A stretch of DNA of 64,000 nt from an uncultured Verrucomicrobia subdivision 3 bacterium (GCA_903835255.1 CAILMI010000009.1:1-64000); one strand, 5' to 3'; shown: positions 26,338 to 35,966, numbered from the stretch's first letter. Notes: a model not told the origin generated them from the letters alone. Translations and numbers: made by a program.

Positions 26338-28968
26338 ATGATGGCACCTGTTCCCGCGTCCGATGTTCCGCGCGCCGATTCCTTGCGCGCGCCCGTTCTT
26401 CTGCCGGAACTGCTCGCGCCGGCCGGCGATTGGGAATGTGCCAAGGCCGCCGTCGAAAACGGTGCGGATGCGATCTACTTCGGCCTGGACAAGTTCAACG
26501 CGCGGATGCGGGCCCATAATTTCACCGAGGCCGACCTGCCCCGGCTCATGGAATTTCTGCACCGGCGCGGCGTCAAGGGCTATGTGACGTTCAACACGCT
26601 AGTGTTTCAGAATGAGCTGCCCGACGCGGAAGCCTATCTGCGCGCCGTGATTGCCGCCGGCGTGGATGCGGCCATTGTCCAGGATGTGGGCATCTGCCGC
26701 CTGATCCGCCGGCTCTCGCCTGATTTTCCGATCCACGCTTCCACGCAGATGACCATCACCAGCGCGGCCGGCGTGGCCTTCGCCCGCGACCTCGGCTGCC
26801 ATCTCGCCGTGCTCGCCCGTGAATGCAGCATTCCGGAGATTGAGAAGATCCGGGCCGGCGGCGGGGCGGAGGACGGACAGCTAAGAACAGGGGATTTAAT
26901 GTTCTCTCCTCCTTCGCTCCCGCTGGAGGTTTTTGTGCATGGCGCCTTGTGCGTGGCTTATTCCGGCCAGTGTCTCACCAGCGAATCGCTCGGCGGCCGC
27001 TCGGCCAACCGCGGCGAATGCGCCCAGGCCTGCCGGATGCCCTATGAGTTGTTTTCCGACGGCCTCCCGGTGCCGCTGGGCGACCGGCGCTATCTGCTGA
27101 GCCCCCAGGATCTGGCCGGGCTGGACGTATTGCCGGAACTCGTGCGCGCTGGCGTGGCCTCGCTCAAAATTGAGGGCCGGCTCAAGTCGCCGGAATATGT
27201 CGCCAGCATCACCCGGGTCTATCGCCAGGCCCTGGATCGTCTCCGGGCGACGCCGGAGGATTCGTCCTCGGAGTCGGCTTCCGCTCCTGAACTCGGAACG
27301 CCGAGGTACGACATGGAGATGTCGTTCTCCCGGGGCCTGCACACCGGCTGGTTTGGCGGCATCAATAACCAGCGCCTGGTCCATGCGCGCTTCGGGAAAA
27401 AACGCGGCGTGTTCCTGGGCGCCGTCACCCGGGTCCAGGGCGGGAAAGTGACCCTGCATCTGGAGGCCCCTTTGAAACTGGGCGACGGCGTGGTGTTCGA
27501 TGCCGGACGGCCGGACGAAAAGGAGGAGGGCGGGCGCATCTATGGAATCAAGCATTTCCAGAACCAGTCCACGCGCACCCAAGAATCCGTTCTGGAGTTC
27601 GGGTACGGCAACATTGATTTCAATCGCGTCCGCGTCGGGGACAAGCTGTGGAAGACGAACGATCCCGAACTGGACAAGCGCCTGCGCCAGAGTTTTGCCG
27701 GCGATGCCCCGCGCTTTCAGCAGCCCATCGACATTGAAGTCCACGGCCAGGTTGGCCAGCCGCTCACGGTCATCGCGCGGGATGAAGCCGGTCATGTGGT
27801 TCAGCTCGACTCCGCCCTGCCGCTGGTTCGGGCGGAAAAGCAGCCGCTCACCACGGAACGGTTGCGGGAACAGCTGGGCCGGCTCGGGGGCACCCCCTTC
27901 CGGATGGGCGCGCTGAAGAATGATTTGACCGGCGAGGGGATGTTGCCCATGAGCGAGCTGAACCGGCTGCGGCGGGAAATGGCTGCGGCGCTGGAAGCCC
28001 TCCGGGCCCAGCCCCAGCGGTGGCAGCTGAATGAGACCGGAAGCCAGGTGTCCGGTATGCAACCCGCGACGACCCTGGCCCCTCCCTCCTCCACCCTTCC
28101 TGAGGCGGAATTGATTGTCCTGGTCCGCAACGCAGCGCAGCTGGAGGCTGCCTTGAAATGCGGGGTGCGGACGGTGTATTGCGAATTTGAAGATCCCAAA
28201 AAATACCGCGAAGCCGTCACAACGTTCCACACGGCCTACGGCTGTTCTGTTGGTTCCCCGGGCGGGCCCCAGCCCAGCATCTGGGTGGCGCCCCCGCGCA
28301 TCTTCAAGACGGGCGAGGAATGGATTTTGAATCTGGTCCGCTCCTGCAATGCCGACGGCTATCTGGTCCGCAATTATGATCACCTGAAGTTTTTCGCCGG
28401 CAGCCGGCTGCGCGGGGATTATTCGCTCAATGTGGCCAATGGGTTGGCGGCGGACTATTTCAAGAACCGCTTCGGGCTGGAGCGCATCACCCCGTCCTAC
28501 GATTTGAATCACACGCAGCTGGAAGCGCTGCTGCGGGCGGCGCCGCCGGAGTGGTTTGAGGTCACCATCCATCAGCACATGCCGATGTTTCACATGGAGC
28601 ACTGCGTGTTCTGCGCGTTTCTTTCCAGCGGCACGGATTACAAGAACTGCGGACGTCCGTGCGACACCCATGTCGTCACGCTGCGCGACCGCGTGGGGGC
28701 CCGCCACGCGCTCAAGGCGGATGCCGGCTGCCGCAACACGGTGTTTAACTCCCAGACCCAGTCTGGCGCGGAGTACATCGTCCCGATGATGGCGCTGGGC
28801 GTGCGCCATTTCCGCGTGGATTTTTTGGATGAGACGCCGGAAATAGTGGAGCGCACCTTGACCCGCTACCGGCAGCTGTTGCGCGGGGAAATAGACGGGA
28901 CACAGCTCTGGCGGGAGCTGAAGCTGATGAACCAACTCGGAGTCACCCGGGGCCAGGTCGGAAAATAA
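26338..28968 (+). CDS. U32 family protein (RlhA/TrhP-like) with C-terminal extension
   Basis: 876 residues. The U32 core shows LLPELLAPAGDWECAKAAVE, GADAIYFGLDKFNARMRAHN, IHASTQMTITS and the Cys-bearing RSANRGECAQACRMPYEL, followed by KIEGRLKSPEY. The long second half includes a Cys-rich block (MEHCVFCAFLSSG, NCGRPCD, ADAGCRNTVFN). In E. coli such proteins hydroxylate rRNA or tRNA with an iron-sulfur centre, not peptide bonds. The length matches the large two-part U32 members. ATG at 26338 is used; upstream in-frame starts lack homology. Confidence 0.88.
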   Translation: MMAPVPASDVPRADSLRAPVLLPELLAPAGDWECAKAAVENGADAIYFGLDKFNARMRAHNFTEADLPRLMEFLHRRGVKGYVTFNTLVFQNELPDAEAYLRAVIAAGVDAAIVQDVGICRLIRRLSPDFPIHASTQMTITSAAGVAFARDLGCHLAVLARECSIPEIEKIRAGGGAEDGQLRTGDLMFSPPSLPLEVFVHGALCVAYSGQCLTSESLGGRSANRGECAQACRMPYELFSDGLPVPLGDRRYLLSPQDLAGLDVLPELVRAGVASLKIEGRLKSPEYVASITRVYRQALDRLRATPEDSSSESASAPELGTPRYDMEMSFSRGLHTGWFGGINNQRLVHARFGKKRGVFLGAVTRVQGGKVTLHLEAPLKLGDGVVFDAGRPDEKEEGGRIYGIKHFQNQSTRTQESVLEFGYGNIDFNRVRVGDKLWKTNDPELDKRLRQSFAGDAPRFQQPIDIEVHGQVGQPLTVIARDEAGHVVQLDSALPLVRAEKQPLTTERLREQLGRLGGTPFRMGALKNDLTGEGMLPMSELNRLRREMAAALEALRAQPQRWQLNETGSQVSGMQPATTLAPPSSTLPEAELIVLVRNAAQLEAALKCGVRTVYCEFEDPKKYREAVTTFHTAYGCSVGSPGGPQPSIWVAPPRIFKTGEEWILNLVRSCNADGYLVRNYDHLKFFAGSRLRGDYSLNVANGLAADYFKNRFGLERITPSYDLNHTQLEALLRAAPPEWFEVTIHQHMPMFHMEHCVFCAFLSSGTDYKNCGRPCDTHVVTLRDRVGARHALKADAGCRNTVFNSQTQSGAEYIVPMMALGVRHFRVDFLDETPEIVERTLTRYRQLLRGEIDGTQLWRELKLMNQLGVTRGQVGK

Positions 28969-28997
28969 CCCCGGCGGCGCCCGTCCGCCCGCACGGA

Positions 28998-30296
28998 TTA
29001 CTTTTGCCAGGGGGCGGTTTTTTCGTCCGCCCAGATTTTAGCCACGGCCTGGCGCGTGCGCACGGCGGCAAACCGCCGTCCGTTGACTAGGACCTCGACC
29101 GGGAGCGCGCGCGCATTGTAGTTGGAGCCCATGACCGATCCGTAGGCGCCCGCGCTCAGCAGAGCGATGGCGTCGCCTTCGCCCAGCTTCGGGAGCGGGC
29201 GGTTTTTGCAGAAGTAATCCCCCGATTCGCAGATGGGTCCGACCACATCGGATGAAACTTGGGCGCCGCCCTTGCGGGTGAGGGGTACGATTTCGTGGTA
29301 GGCGTCGTAGAAGGCTGGGCGGATGAGGTCGTTCATCGCCGCGTCCACGATGAGGAAATTCTTTTTGCCGGTGCGTTTGACGTATTCCACGCGGGTGACG
29401 AGGATGCCGGCGTTGCCGGAGATGAAGCGGCCGGGCTCGATCAGGATTTTAAGGCCCAGCGGCTTGAGCAGCGGCACGAGGCGCGCGGCGTAGGTGGCAG
29501 GGGTCAGCACTTTTTTTGCCGCCGCCGACCGCCACCATTCCGGCGTGCCGCTGGCGAGCGCCGGGTCGTAGACGATGCCCAGTCCGCCGCCGATGCTGAA
29601 AAATTCCAGCCCGTGGGCCGCCTTCAGTTGGGCCACGAGCGGCAGCACCTTGCGCACCGCCAGTTCGAACGGCCGGGCCTCGGTGATCTGCGAGCCGATG
29701 TGCATCTGGACCCCGCGCAGCCAGAGGTTTTTCAGCTTGCGGGCGCGCGAATAGACGCCCTCGATGTTTTCAAAGGCGATGCCGAACTTGTTTTCGTAGG
29801 TGCCGGTGGTGATTTTGGAGTGCGTCTTGGCGGACACATTCGGGTTCACGCGCACAGCCACCGGCGCCCTTTTTTTAAGGCGGGCGGCGACCTGATTGAT
29901 GCGGTGCAATTCCGGTTCGCTCTCGACGTTGAAGGAGTAAATTCCCCGGCGCAGGGCAAACTCAATCTCCTCCACAGTCTTGCCCACGCCGGCAAAGACG
30001 CAGCGGCTGGGGTCGCCGCCCGCGGCGATGACGCGCTGGAGTTCCCCGCCGCTCACGATGTCGAACCCGCCGCCGAGATCGGCCATGGTGCGCAGCACGG
30101 CGAGGTTCGAGTTGGACTTCATCGCAAAGCAGACCAGGTGGTCGAGCGGCGCCAGCGCCTGGTCAAGTTTCTGGAAATGGCGGGTCAGCGTCCGCTGGGA
30201 ATAGACATAGAGCGGCGTGCCGAATTTTTCAGCCAGGGTCTGGACGGCGACGCCTTCGCAAAACAAGCGTTTACCAACATAACGGAAATCGTGCAT
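28998..30296 (-). CDS. lysA: Diaminopimelate decarboxylase
   Basis: A PLP enzyme that makes lysine from meso-diaminopimelate, the last step of the pathway. Motifs: the PLP lysine in CFAMKSNSNLAVL, MHIGSQITE, FSIGGGLGIVYD, EPGRFISGNAG and the substrate-binding Cys in GPICESGDYF. 432 residues, normal. Its gene is convergent with the U32 gene. A small exported protein and its terminator lie upstream on the same strand, so lysA probably has its own promoter in 30297-30346. Confidence 0.95.
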   Translation of the reverse strand: MHDFRYVGKRLFCEGVAVQTLAEKFGTPLYVYSQRTLTRHFQKLDQALAPLDHLVCFAMKSNSNLAVLRTMADLGGGFDIVSGGELQRVIAAGGDPSRCVFAGVGKTVEEIEFALRRGIYSFNVESEPELHRINQVAARLKKRAPVAVRVNPNVSAKTHSKITTGTYENKFGIAFENIEGVYSRARKLKNLWLRGVQMHIGSQITEARPFELAVRKVLPLVAQLKAAHGLEFFSIGGGLGIVYDPALASGTPEWWRSAAAKKVLTPATYAARLVPLLKPLGLKILIEPGRFISGNAGILVTRVEYVKRTGKKNFLIVDAAMNDLIRPAFYDAYHEIVPLTRKGGAQVSSDVVGPICESGDYFCKNRPLPKLGEGDAIALLSAGAYGSVMGSNYNARALPVEVLVNGRRFAAVRTRQAVAKIWADEKTAPWQK

Positions 30297-30346
30297 GGGG
30301 AAGAGTTTAAGGTTCAGAGGAAAAAGTTCAAGTTCTGGAAAAGAAA

Positions 30347-30375
30347 AACCCGCCGGAGCGATGGCTCGGCGGGTT
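30347..30375 (-). terminator. Intrinsic terminator after the small exported protein gene
   Basis: A GC-rich stem AACCCGCCG...CGGCGGGTT with a four-base loop; on the minus strand it runs into TTTTTCTTTT. It lies 17 bases after the stop of the gene at 30392-30820. Confidence 0.8.
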
Positions 30376-30391
30376 CGATAAAAAGCGGAGT

Positions 30392-30820
30392 TCAGGGCTC
30401 AGACAGCACTTTAGCGCGCAGCATGTGATACTGCTCCGGAGTGATCTGGTCGGCCTTGTATTTTGCCAGCAAGGCAGACAGCCGCTGCGCCTTGGTCAGG
30501 GTGAGGGCCGGAATCATGTCGACGCTCGCCTGGGGCGCCGGCTTAGTCGGGGTGAGGGTGGCTGCGGGTTTGGTCGCCGGTTTCACCGGGTCTGCTTGAA
30601 GCATGTGAACGGAGCCGTCGGAGCCGACCTCGAAATTAACGGGGGTCCCGGGCGTCACAGATATGGCGGAATCGACGGGGGCGGTGAGGGGCTGGTCGGC
30701 CTGTTCCATCAATAGCTTGCGCGCCGCGGCCTGGGCGGGATTGTCCTCCGCTTGGAGGGAGGCGAGGCTCGCGCCCAAGGCCATAAGGCAGGCGGCGGAT
30801 GAGAATTTGGAAATTAGCAT
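30392..30820 (-). CDS. Small exported protein of unknown function
   Basis: 142 residues with a signal peptide (LMALGASLASLQAED). The middle is low-complexity Pro/Ala/Thr (PVKPATKPAATLTPTKPAPQ). The C-terminus (AQRLSALLAKYKADQITPEQ) looks like the short helical SHOCT-type tail seen at the end of many Verrucomicrobiota proteins. No enzyme motif. It has its own terminator. Confidence 0.7.
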   Translation of the reverse strand: MLISKFSSAACLMALGASLASLQAEDNPAQAAARKLLMEQADQPLTAPVDSAISVTPGTPVNFEVGSDGSVHMLQADPVKPATKPAATLTPTKPAPQASVDMIPALTLTKAQRLSALLAKYKADQITPEQYHMLRAKVLSEP

Positions 30821-30840
30821 GTCACTTTTTTACGCCAAGT

Positions 30841-31866
30841 TCAGGCCTGATGCAACAGCTTTCCGGCGGAGGGGAACTGGCGGCGCCACAGGCACGGCAG
30901 GGGATAGCTGGCCAGCGAGCGCAATAAAACCCCATGCACCTCCTGGCGCGAGACTTTCACGCGCAGCTGCAATGCGGCCGGATCCGCCCCGCGCAGCTTT
31001 TGAATCGTCCGCGCGCCGAGCAGCACCGGCCACGCGCACGCGAGGCGGACCCGGCATTGCGAGAAGGGCAGGGTGTTGGTGTATCTCCAGCCGGCAGCGA
31101 GATGCGCCTCCGCCGCGTCCAGATACTCCCGGTAGAGGGGCAGGAACTTTCCTGCGTTATCGGCCGACAGCAGTGTTTCGGGGGTCAGCCCGGCGGCCGC
31201 CAATCGGTCGGCCGGCAGATAGCAGCGTCCATTTTTTAAATCCGCTGGCAAATCCCGCAAAATATTGACGAGCTGCAATCCCCGCCCGAAACGGATGCCG
31301 TCGGCGACCAGTCGCGCCTCGTCCAGCTCCGCGCGGGGAAATAAATGCGCCCGGCAGAGCTTTGTCCAGAATTCGCCCACGCACCCGGCCACGCGATAGG
31401 TGTAGTCTTCCAGTTCATCCGCCGTTTTCAGCGCCGCGATTTTTCCCGCGCCCGCCCCGGCAAACCGGCGCAGATCCAGCTCCTGCCCGCTGGTAATGGT
31501 GACCAGAACCTCCCGGACGAGTTGTAGATCGGCGGCCGAAAGCGTTGCCAGCAGGGCGAGGCTGGCCCCGGCCTTTTCCAGCAGGATTTTTTCGGCGGGC
31601 GACCCCTGGTGTTCTGCGAGATCGCGGAAATCCACCGGCCCAGCCGGGGAGCCCAGAAAGTGCTCGCGCAGAAGTTGCAGCGCCTGCAGCCGTTGCGTGA
31701 GCGGGACGATTTCGGTGTCGGCGATGGTGTCGGTGGTGCGCGCGAGCAGGTAGGCCAGGCCGATTTGTTGGCGCACGGCGCCCGGCAGCACGCGCAGCGT
31801 CAGGTAAAAGGAGCGCGCCGTGGTGCGGAGCAAATCGTTCACTGTATCGGCGGACAGGGGCGACAT
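30841..31866 (-). CDS. Squalene/phytoene synthase family protein
   Basis: A trans-isoprenyl diphosphate head-to-head synthase. First Asp motif LARTTDTIADTE, second VNILRDLPADLKNGRCYLP; N-terminal TARSFYLTLRVLP carries the usual SF/Y pair. ATG at 31866 gives MSPLSADTVNDLLRTTARSF; an ATG at 31902 is also in frame. It could make squalene, dehydrosqualene or phytoene. Because the desaturase cluster at 39-47 kb looks C30-type, a farnesyl-diphosphate-using (C30) role is the better guess. It lies 20 bases past the small exported protein gene and divergent from the M4 protease. Confidence 0.85.
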   Translation of the reverse strand: MSPLSADTVNDLLRTTARSFYLTLRVLPGAVRQQIGLAYLLARTTDTIADTEIVPLTQRLQALQLLREHFLGSPAGPVDFRDLAEHQGSPAEKILLEKAGASLALLATLSAADLQLVREVLVTITSGQELDLRRFAGAGAGKIAALKTADELEDYTYRVAGCVGEFWTKLCRAHLFPRAELDEARLVADGIRFGRGLQLVNILRDLPADLKNGRCYLPADRLAAAGLTPETLLSADNAGKFLPLYREYLDAAEAHLAAGWRYTNTLPFSQCRVRLACAWPVLLGARTIQKLRGADPAALQLRVKVSRQEVHGVLLRSLASYPLPCLWRRQFPSAGKLLHQA

Positions 31867-32065
31867 CGTTGGGCATTCAATAAACCATAAATGGGGGGAC
31901 ATTGTCAGCAAATCGTTTTGACGCAAATCGCATTGCCGCCCCGCTCGGGCGCCCGCGCTGCGGGCAACTTGTCGTTGCGTTCGGCGCTGGGCTGGATTAG
32001 GAGTGAATCCGTTCGGGAAGTTGTCGCTGGAAAGGAAGTCGGAAATCACATTGAAGGATGTCATC

Positions 32066-33136
32066 ATGAAAAAAAGTCACGTCGCCCCCTGTTCTATCCC
32101 CGTCGGTTGCCCGGTTTGCACCATCATTCCCTCTCACATGCTGCGCCATTTATCCCGGCACGGACCGGCTGCGCTCCGTGAAAAGGCGTGGCAGACGCTG
32201 CAGCATTCCGAGCGGCTGCGCGGTCAGCGCGATGTGCTGGCCGGCTTGGGCGCCGGGAGGTGGGGTGTGTCCCCGGGGTCCAAGCGCCGCACCATTTATG
32301 ATCTCAGCCATGACACCGTCCTGCCGGGCAAGCGGGTGCGCGGCGAAGGCGACGCCAAAAGCCGCGATGTCCACGTCAACGAGGCCTATGATCATTCCGG
32401 TGTGACCGCCGATTTCTTTCGGCAGGTGTTTGGTCGGAATTCCGTGGATGACCAGGGCATGCGGCTGGATTCCTCGGTCCATTATTACACGGATTTCGAC
32501 AACGCTTTTTGGAATGGTGCGCAGATGGTGTACGGGGATGGCGATGGGGTCGTTTTCCAGCGCTTCACCAAATGCCTGGATATCATCGGGCATGAGCTCA
32601 CGCACGGTGTCACCCAATATGAGGCCGGCCTTGCCTATCAGGGGCAGTCCGGCGCGCTCAACGAATCCTTCTCCGATGTGTTCGGCTCGATGGTGAAGCA
32701 GTGGAAGAAAAAACAGACGGTTGCTGGGGCGGACTGGTGGATCGGCGAGGGGTTGTTTGCCCGCGGTGTCCGGGGCGATGCCCTGCGATCCTTGAAGGCG
32801 CCCGGCACCGCCTACGACGATCCGCAGATTGGCAGGGATCCGCAGCCGGCGCACATGCGGGATTACGTGAAAGGCGGGGCGGATCACGGCGGCGTCCATA
32901 CTAATTCTGGTATTCCGAACCATGCTTTTTATTTGGTGGCCACCGCGCTGGGAGGCCATTCCTGGGAGAAGGCCGGCAAGATCTGGTATGACACCCTGTG
33001 CGCGGTGTTGAGGCCCCATGCCACCTTTGCGGATGCCGCCCGCGGCACCCTGCGCTCCGCCGGCATTCTCTATGGCAGCGCCAGCCGGGAACAGGATGCG
33101 GTGAAATCCGCCTGGCAGCAGGTGGGCGTCCTCTGA
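32066..33136 (+). CDS. Protealysin-like M4 metalloprotease
   Basis: A thermolysin-family zinc protease of 356 residues: zinc site IIGHELTHGVTQYE, third ligand Glu in GALNESFSDVFGS, catalytic His in GGVHTNSGIPNHAFY. The short N-terminal propeptide contains CTIIPSHMLRHLSRHG, the protealysin-like precursor motif; no ordinary signal peptide is present, as in that group. ATG at 32066 is chosen because AAGGA stands seven bases before it. It is followed 60 bases later by an emfourin-type inhibitor, the known partner of such proteases. Confidence 0.9.
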   Translation: MKKSHVAPCSIPVGCPVCTIIPSHMLRHLSRHGPAALREKAWQTLQHSERLRGQRDVLAGLGAGRWGVSPGSKRRTIYDLSHDTVLPGKRVRGEGDAKSRDVHVNEAYDHSGVTADFFRQVFGRNSVDDQGMRLDSSVHYYTDFDNAFWNGAQMVYGDGDGVVFQRFTKCLDIIGHELTHGVTQYEAGLAYQGQSGALNESFSDVFGSMVKQWKKKQTVAGADWWIGEGLFARGVRGDALRSLKAPGTAYDDPQIGRDPQPAHMRDYVKGGADHGGVHTNSGIPNHAFYLVATALGGHSWEKAGKIWYDTLCAVLRPHATFADAARGTLRSAGILYGSASREQDAVKSAWQQVGVL

Positions 33137-33196
33137 TAGTCCGCGCGGTAAATAGTGCGGGACGGTGCCGCCCTCGGGGCCTTTGATGTTTCGAAC

Positions 33197-33502
33197 ATGC
33201 GACTCAAACTCATCCGCACCGGCGGGGTTGCCGGGCTCGCGCCGCCGCCCGTGGTGGTGGACACGGCGGCCCTGCCCGAAAAAGAGGCGCAGCGCGTCGC
33301 GGCCCTGGTGGCTGAAGCCCGCTTCTTCCATCTGCCGGCGGTGGTCCGGAGCCGGAAACCCCAGCCGGATCGTTTTCAATACTCGCTGGTGATTGAGCAG
33401 GAAGGCGGACGCCGGCACGCCGTGCGCTGCGATGAAGAGGCTGCTTCCGGGGCGTTGTGCCGTCTGCTCCACGCCGTCCAGACCCTGAAGAACCTGACTT
33501 AA
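33197..33502 (+). CDS. Emfourin-like inhibitor of the M4 protease
   Basis: A 101-residue protein beginning MRLKLIRTGGVAGLAPP. The short beta-rich pattern (TGGVAG near the start, an EAQRVAALVAEARFF helix, FQYSLVIEQEGGRRHAVRCD) fits emfourin, the proteinaceous inhibitor encoded beside protealysin. Assignment rests on that pattern and on the gene order. ATG at 33197 is preferred over an in-frame GTG at 33155. It is convergent with argH; AAGGGTGGCCCTT between them may be a weak shared terminator. Confidence 0.75.
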   Translation: MRLKLIRTGGVAGLAPPPVVVDTAALPEKEAQRVAALVAEARFFHLPAVVRSRKPQPDRFQYSLVIEQEGGRRHAVRCDEEAASGALCRLLHAVQTLKNLT

Positions 33503-33538
33503 AATTCCAAGGGTGGCCCTTCTAAGCCTGCGGATTTT

Positions 33539-34939
33539 TCATGAAAGCTGTTGGCGCCAGCGCTTCAATTGTTTGGCGACTTCCTTCGTGCCCGGGGCGC
33601 CGGTTTGATTCCGCTGGGCCATCGCCGTTTTCAGATTGAAGACGTCCAGCGCATCGCGGCCAAAGTGTTTATCCACGGACTGCAGCTCGGCGAGGGTCAG
33701 TTGGTTCAGAGGCTTGTCGGATTTTTCCGCCAGCGCCACCACCGCGCCGACGGCGTGGTGCGCAGGCCGGAAGGCCAGTCCCTGGCGCACGAGATAATCC
33801 GCCAGGTCGGTCGCGAGCAGGGCCGGGTCGCTCGCGGCGGCGGCGCAGGCGGGGCGGTTGACCTGCGTGTGCGACAGCATTGCCGCCATGAGCCGCGTCG
33901 AGGCCCGCACGGTGTCGGCGGTGTCGAACAGCCGCTCCTTGTCCTCCTGCAAATCCCGGTTATAGGTCATCGGCAGCCCTTTGAGCAGCGTGAGCAGCGA
34001 CATCAGGTTCCCGAAAACCCGGCCGGTTTTGCCGCGCGTGAGCTCGGCGATATCCGGGTTTTTCTTCTGGGGCATGAGCGAGGAGCCGGTGGTGTAGGCG
34101 TCGGCGATCCGGATAAAATGAAATTCCGCGCTGGCCCAGAGGATGACGTCCTCGGCAAGCCGGGAGAGGTGCGCGGCGAGCAGCGCGCCGGCGGCGCAGA
34201 ATTCCACGGCAAAATCCCGGTCGCTCACCGCGTCCATGGAATTTTGCGTGAGCTGGACCCGGCGGTGGATATCGAGGAATCCCAGCTGGCGCGCCACGAA
34301 TTCGCGGTCGAGCGGCAGGGTGCTGCCGGCGATGGCCCCGCTGCCGAGCGGGCAGACATTAACGCGCGCGCGGCAGTCCCATAGCCGATCGCAGTCGCGT
34401 TCCAGCATCTCCACATAGGCGAGCAGATGATGGGCGAAGGCGACGGGTTGGGCGCGCTGGAGGTGGGTGTAGCCGGGGATGAGGACTCCGGCGTTCTGTT
34501 CGCCGAGCGAGACGAGCGCGCGCTGGAGGCCGGCAATGTCGCCGAGCAGCGCGGTGATTTCATCGCGCAGCCAGAGCCGCAGGTCGAGGGCCACCTGATC
34601 ATTGCGGGAGCGGGCCGTGTGCAGTTTCGCGCCGGCGGGAACCCGCCGGGTCAGCTCGGCCTCGATGTTCATGTGGACGTCTTCCAGCGCCGGCTTCCAG
34701 GTGAATTTGCCCGCGCTGATTTCCCGGCCGATTTGGTTCAGTCCGCGCGCGATGGCATTTTTTTCGGTCCGCGTGAGCACGCCGATTTTGTGGAGCATGG
34801 CGGCGTGGGCGAGCGAGCCCTGAATGTCGTGCCGCCACAGGCGCCAGTCGAAGGAGATGGATTCGGTGAATTGCGCGACCTCGGCGGCGGGTCCGCCGGC
34901 GAAGCGTCCGCTGCGGGACACGGGGGATTTTCTCTTCAT
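33539..34939 (-). CDS. argH: Argininosuccinate lyase
   Basis: It splits argininosuccinate to arginine and fumarate. Motifs of the fumarase/aspartase superfamily: HTARSRNDQVALDLRLWLRD, YTHLQRAQPVAFAHHLL and the signature GSSLMPQKKNPDIAELTRGK. ATG at 34939 (MKRKSPVSRSGRF) gives 466 residues, the normal length; the longer frame to 35257 runs through the opposite gene's promoter and has no homology. The gap upstream (34940-35096) holds an AACGCAAAG-type tract also common in related genomes. Confidence 0.94.
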   Translation of the reverse strand: MKRKSPVSRSGRFAGGPAAEVAQFTESISFDWRLWRHDIQGSLAHAAMLHKIGVLTRTEKNAIARGLNQIGREISAGKFTWKPALEDVHMNIEAELTRRVPAGAKLHTARSRNDQVALDLRLWLRDEITALLGDIAGLQRALVSLGEQNAGVLIPGYTHLQRAQPVAFAHHLLAYVEMLERDCDRLWDCRARVNVCPLGSGAIAGSTLPLDREFVARQLGFLDIHRRVQLTQNSMDAVSDRDFAVEFCAAGALLAAHLSRLAEDVILWASAEFHFIRIADAYTTGSSLMPQKKNPDIAELTRGKTGRVFGNLMSLLTLLKGLPMTYNRDLQEDKERLFDTADTVRASTRLMAAMLSHTQVNRPACAAAASDPALLATDLADYLVRQGLAFRPAHHAVGAVVALAEKSDKPLNQLTLAELQSVDKHFGRDALDVFNLKTAMAQRNQTGAPGTKEVAKQLKRWRQQLS

Positions 34940-35096
34940 AAGCCGGCTTCTTTTAACGCAAAGCGGCAGGGACGCAAAGGCATTTCCGTTCCGCCTCTGG
35001 CCGCCTGTCACTGGGGATGGTGGATTATTAAAAGCCGCACATCTAAAAAACCGTATTGCTGTCGGTGTGGGACTGTGGAATGTTCCCGCCGCTGCC

Positions 35097-35966
35097 ATGA
35101 GTGAATTTAAATATGCCTGTCCCGTTTGCGGCCAGCACATGCGATGCGATGTCTCGCAGTCGGGCGCCGTCATGGAGTGCCCCACATGTTTCCAGAAGAT
35201 CACTGCCCCGCAGTCCCCGGCAGCCGGGTCGGAGCAGAAGTTTGTTTTGACGGGCACTCGGGCAGGGGAGCGTCCGCTTCCTAAAATAGCTTTGGAAACC
35301 CCTGTCGCCCCGCCGTCGCCCCGCCATTTTTCCGGTCTGATTCTCCTCCTGATCCTGGGTGTCTGCCTGGCGGGGGTGGGCGTGTGGGTTGTTCGAGAAA
35401 AACGGTTTCAAGCTTCCGCCAGAATCCTCCCGCCCTTAAGCCCGGTTCCCGCAGCGGAAGTTTTGCAGCTGGAACCCCCTGGCAAATCGTCCGCTGCGGC
35501 AGCGCCCTTGAGCGGTCCAAGCTGGAGTCTGACGCTCGGCACCAATGCGATTGCTGAGACGCCCGTTGCGGGAAGGATTCACGGACAGGATTTTAGCTTG
35601 GAGCGCGCTGCTTTTCAAAACGGCTCGCTCGTGCTGCGCGCCGGCCTGCACGGGCCGGTGGAGTTTGGCGCCATTATCAATTTTAGCGGCGCGACACCGG
35701 AAGCGCTGTCGGGCCGGATCCTCAATGTGACGACCAATGCCGAAAAGGCGGCGCGTGTGACGTTGCGCTGGAAAGACGGGGCCGGCATGGGGCAGAAAGA
35801 ATTTTTCGATGGCGGCTATGCGCTGCGGCTGGAGTTTGGAATCCTGGCGAACAGCCATCTGCCGGGAAAGATTCATCTTTGCCTGCCGGACGCGGATGAG
35901 AGTCATCTGGTGGGGGCGTTTATTGCGGACGCGCGCAAGCCCAAGCCCAAGGCGCCGAAAAAATAA
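35097..35966 (+). CDS. Zinc-ribbon membrane protein of unknown function
   Basis: 289 residues. The N-terminus holds a CxxC...CxxC zinc ribbon (ACPVCGQHMRCDVSQ, MECPTCFQKI), then a linker and one membrane helix (FSGLILLLILGVCLAGVGVW). The remaining ~180 residues are beta-rich and extracytoplasmic, with SWSLTLGTNAI and GRIHGQDFSLERA. Proteins with this N-terminal ribbon plus membrane helix are frequent in Verrucomicrobiota. No function assigned. Confidence 0.78.
   Translation: MSEFKYACPVCGQHMRCDVSQSGAVMECPTCFQKITAPQSPAAGSEQKFVLTGTRAGERPLPKIALETPVAPPSPRHFSGLILLLILGVCLAGVGVWVVREKRFQASARILPPLSPVPAAEVLQLEPPGKSSAAAAPLSGPSWSLTLGTNAIAETPVAGRIHGQDFSLERAAFQNGSLVLRAGLHGPVEFGAIINFSGATPEALSGRILNVTTNAEKAARVTLRWKDGAGMGQKEFFDGGYALRLEFGILANSHLPGKIHLCLPDADESHLVGAFIADARKPKPKAPKK

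Noticed and set aside
26896-28935. 679-residue open frame opposite the U32 gene
   Set aside because: It has no recognisable motif and is explained by the GC-rich codon bias of the U32 gene on the other strand.
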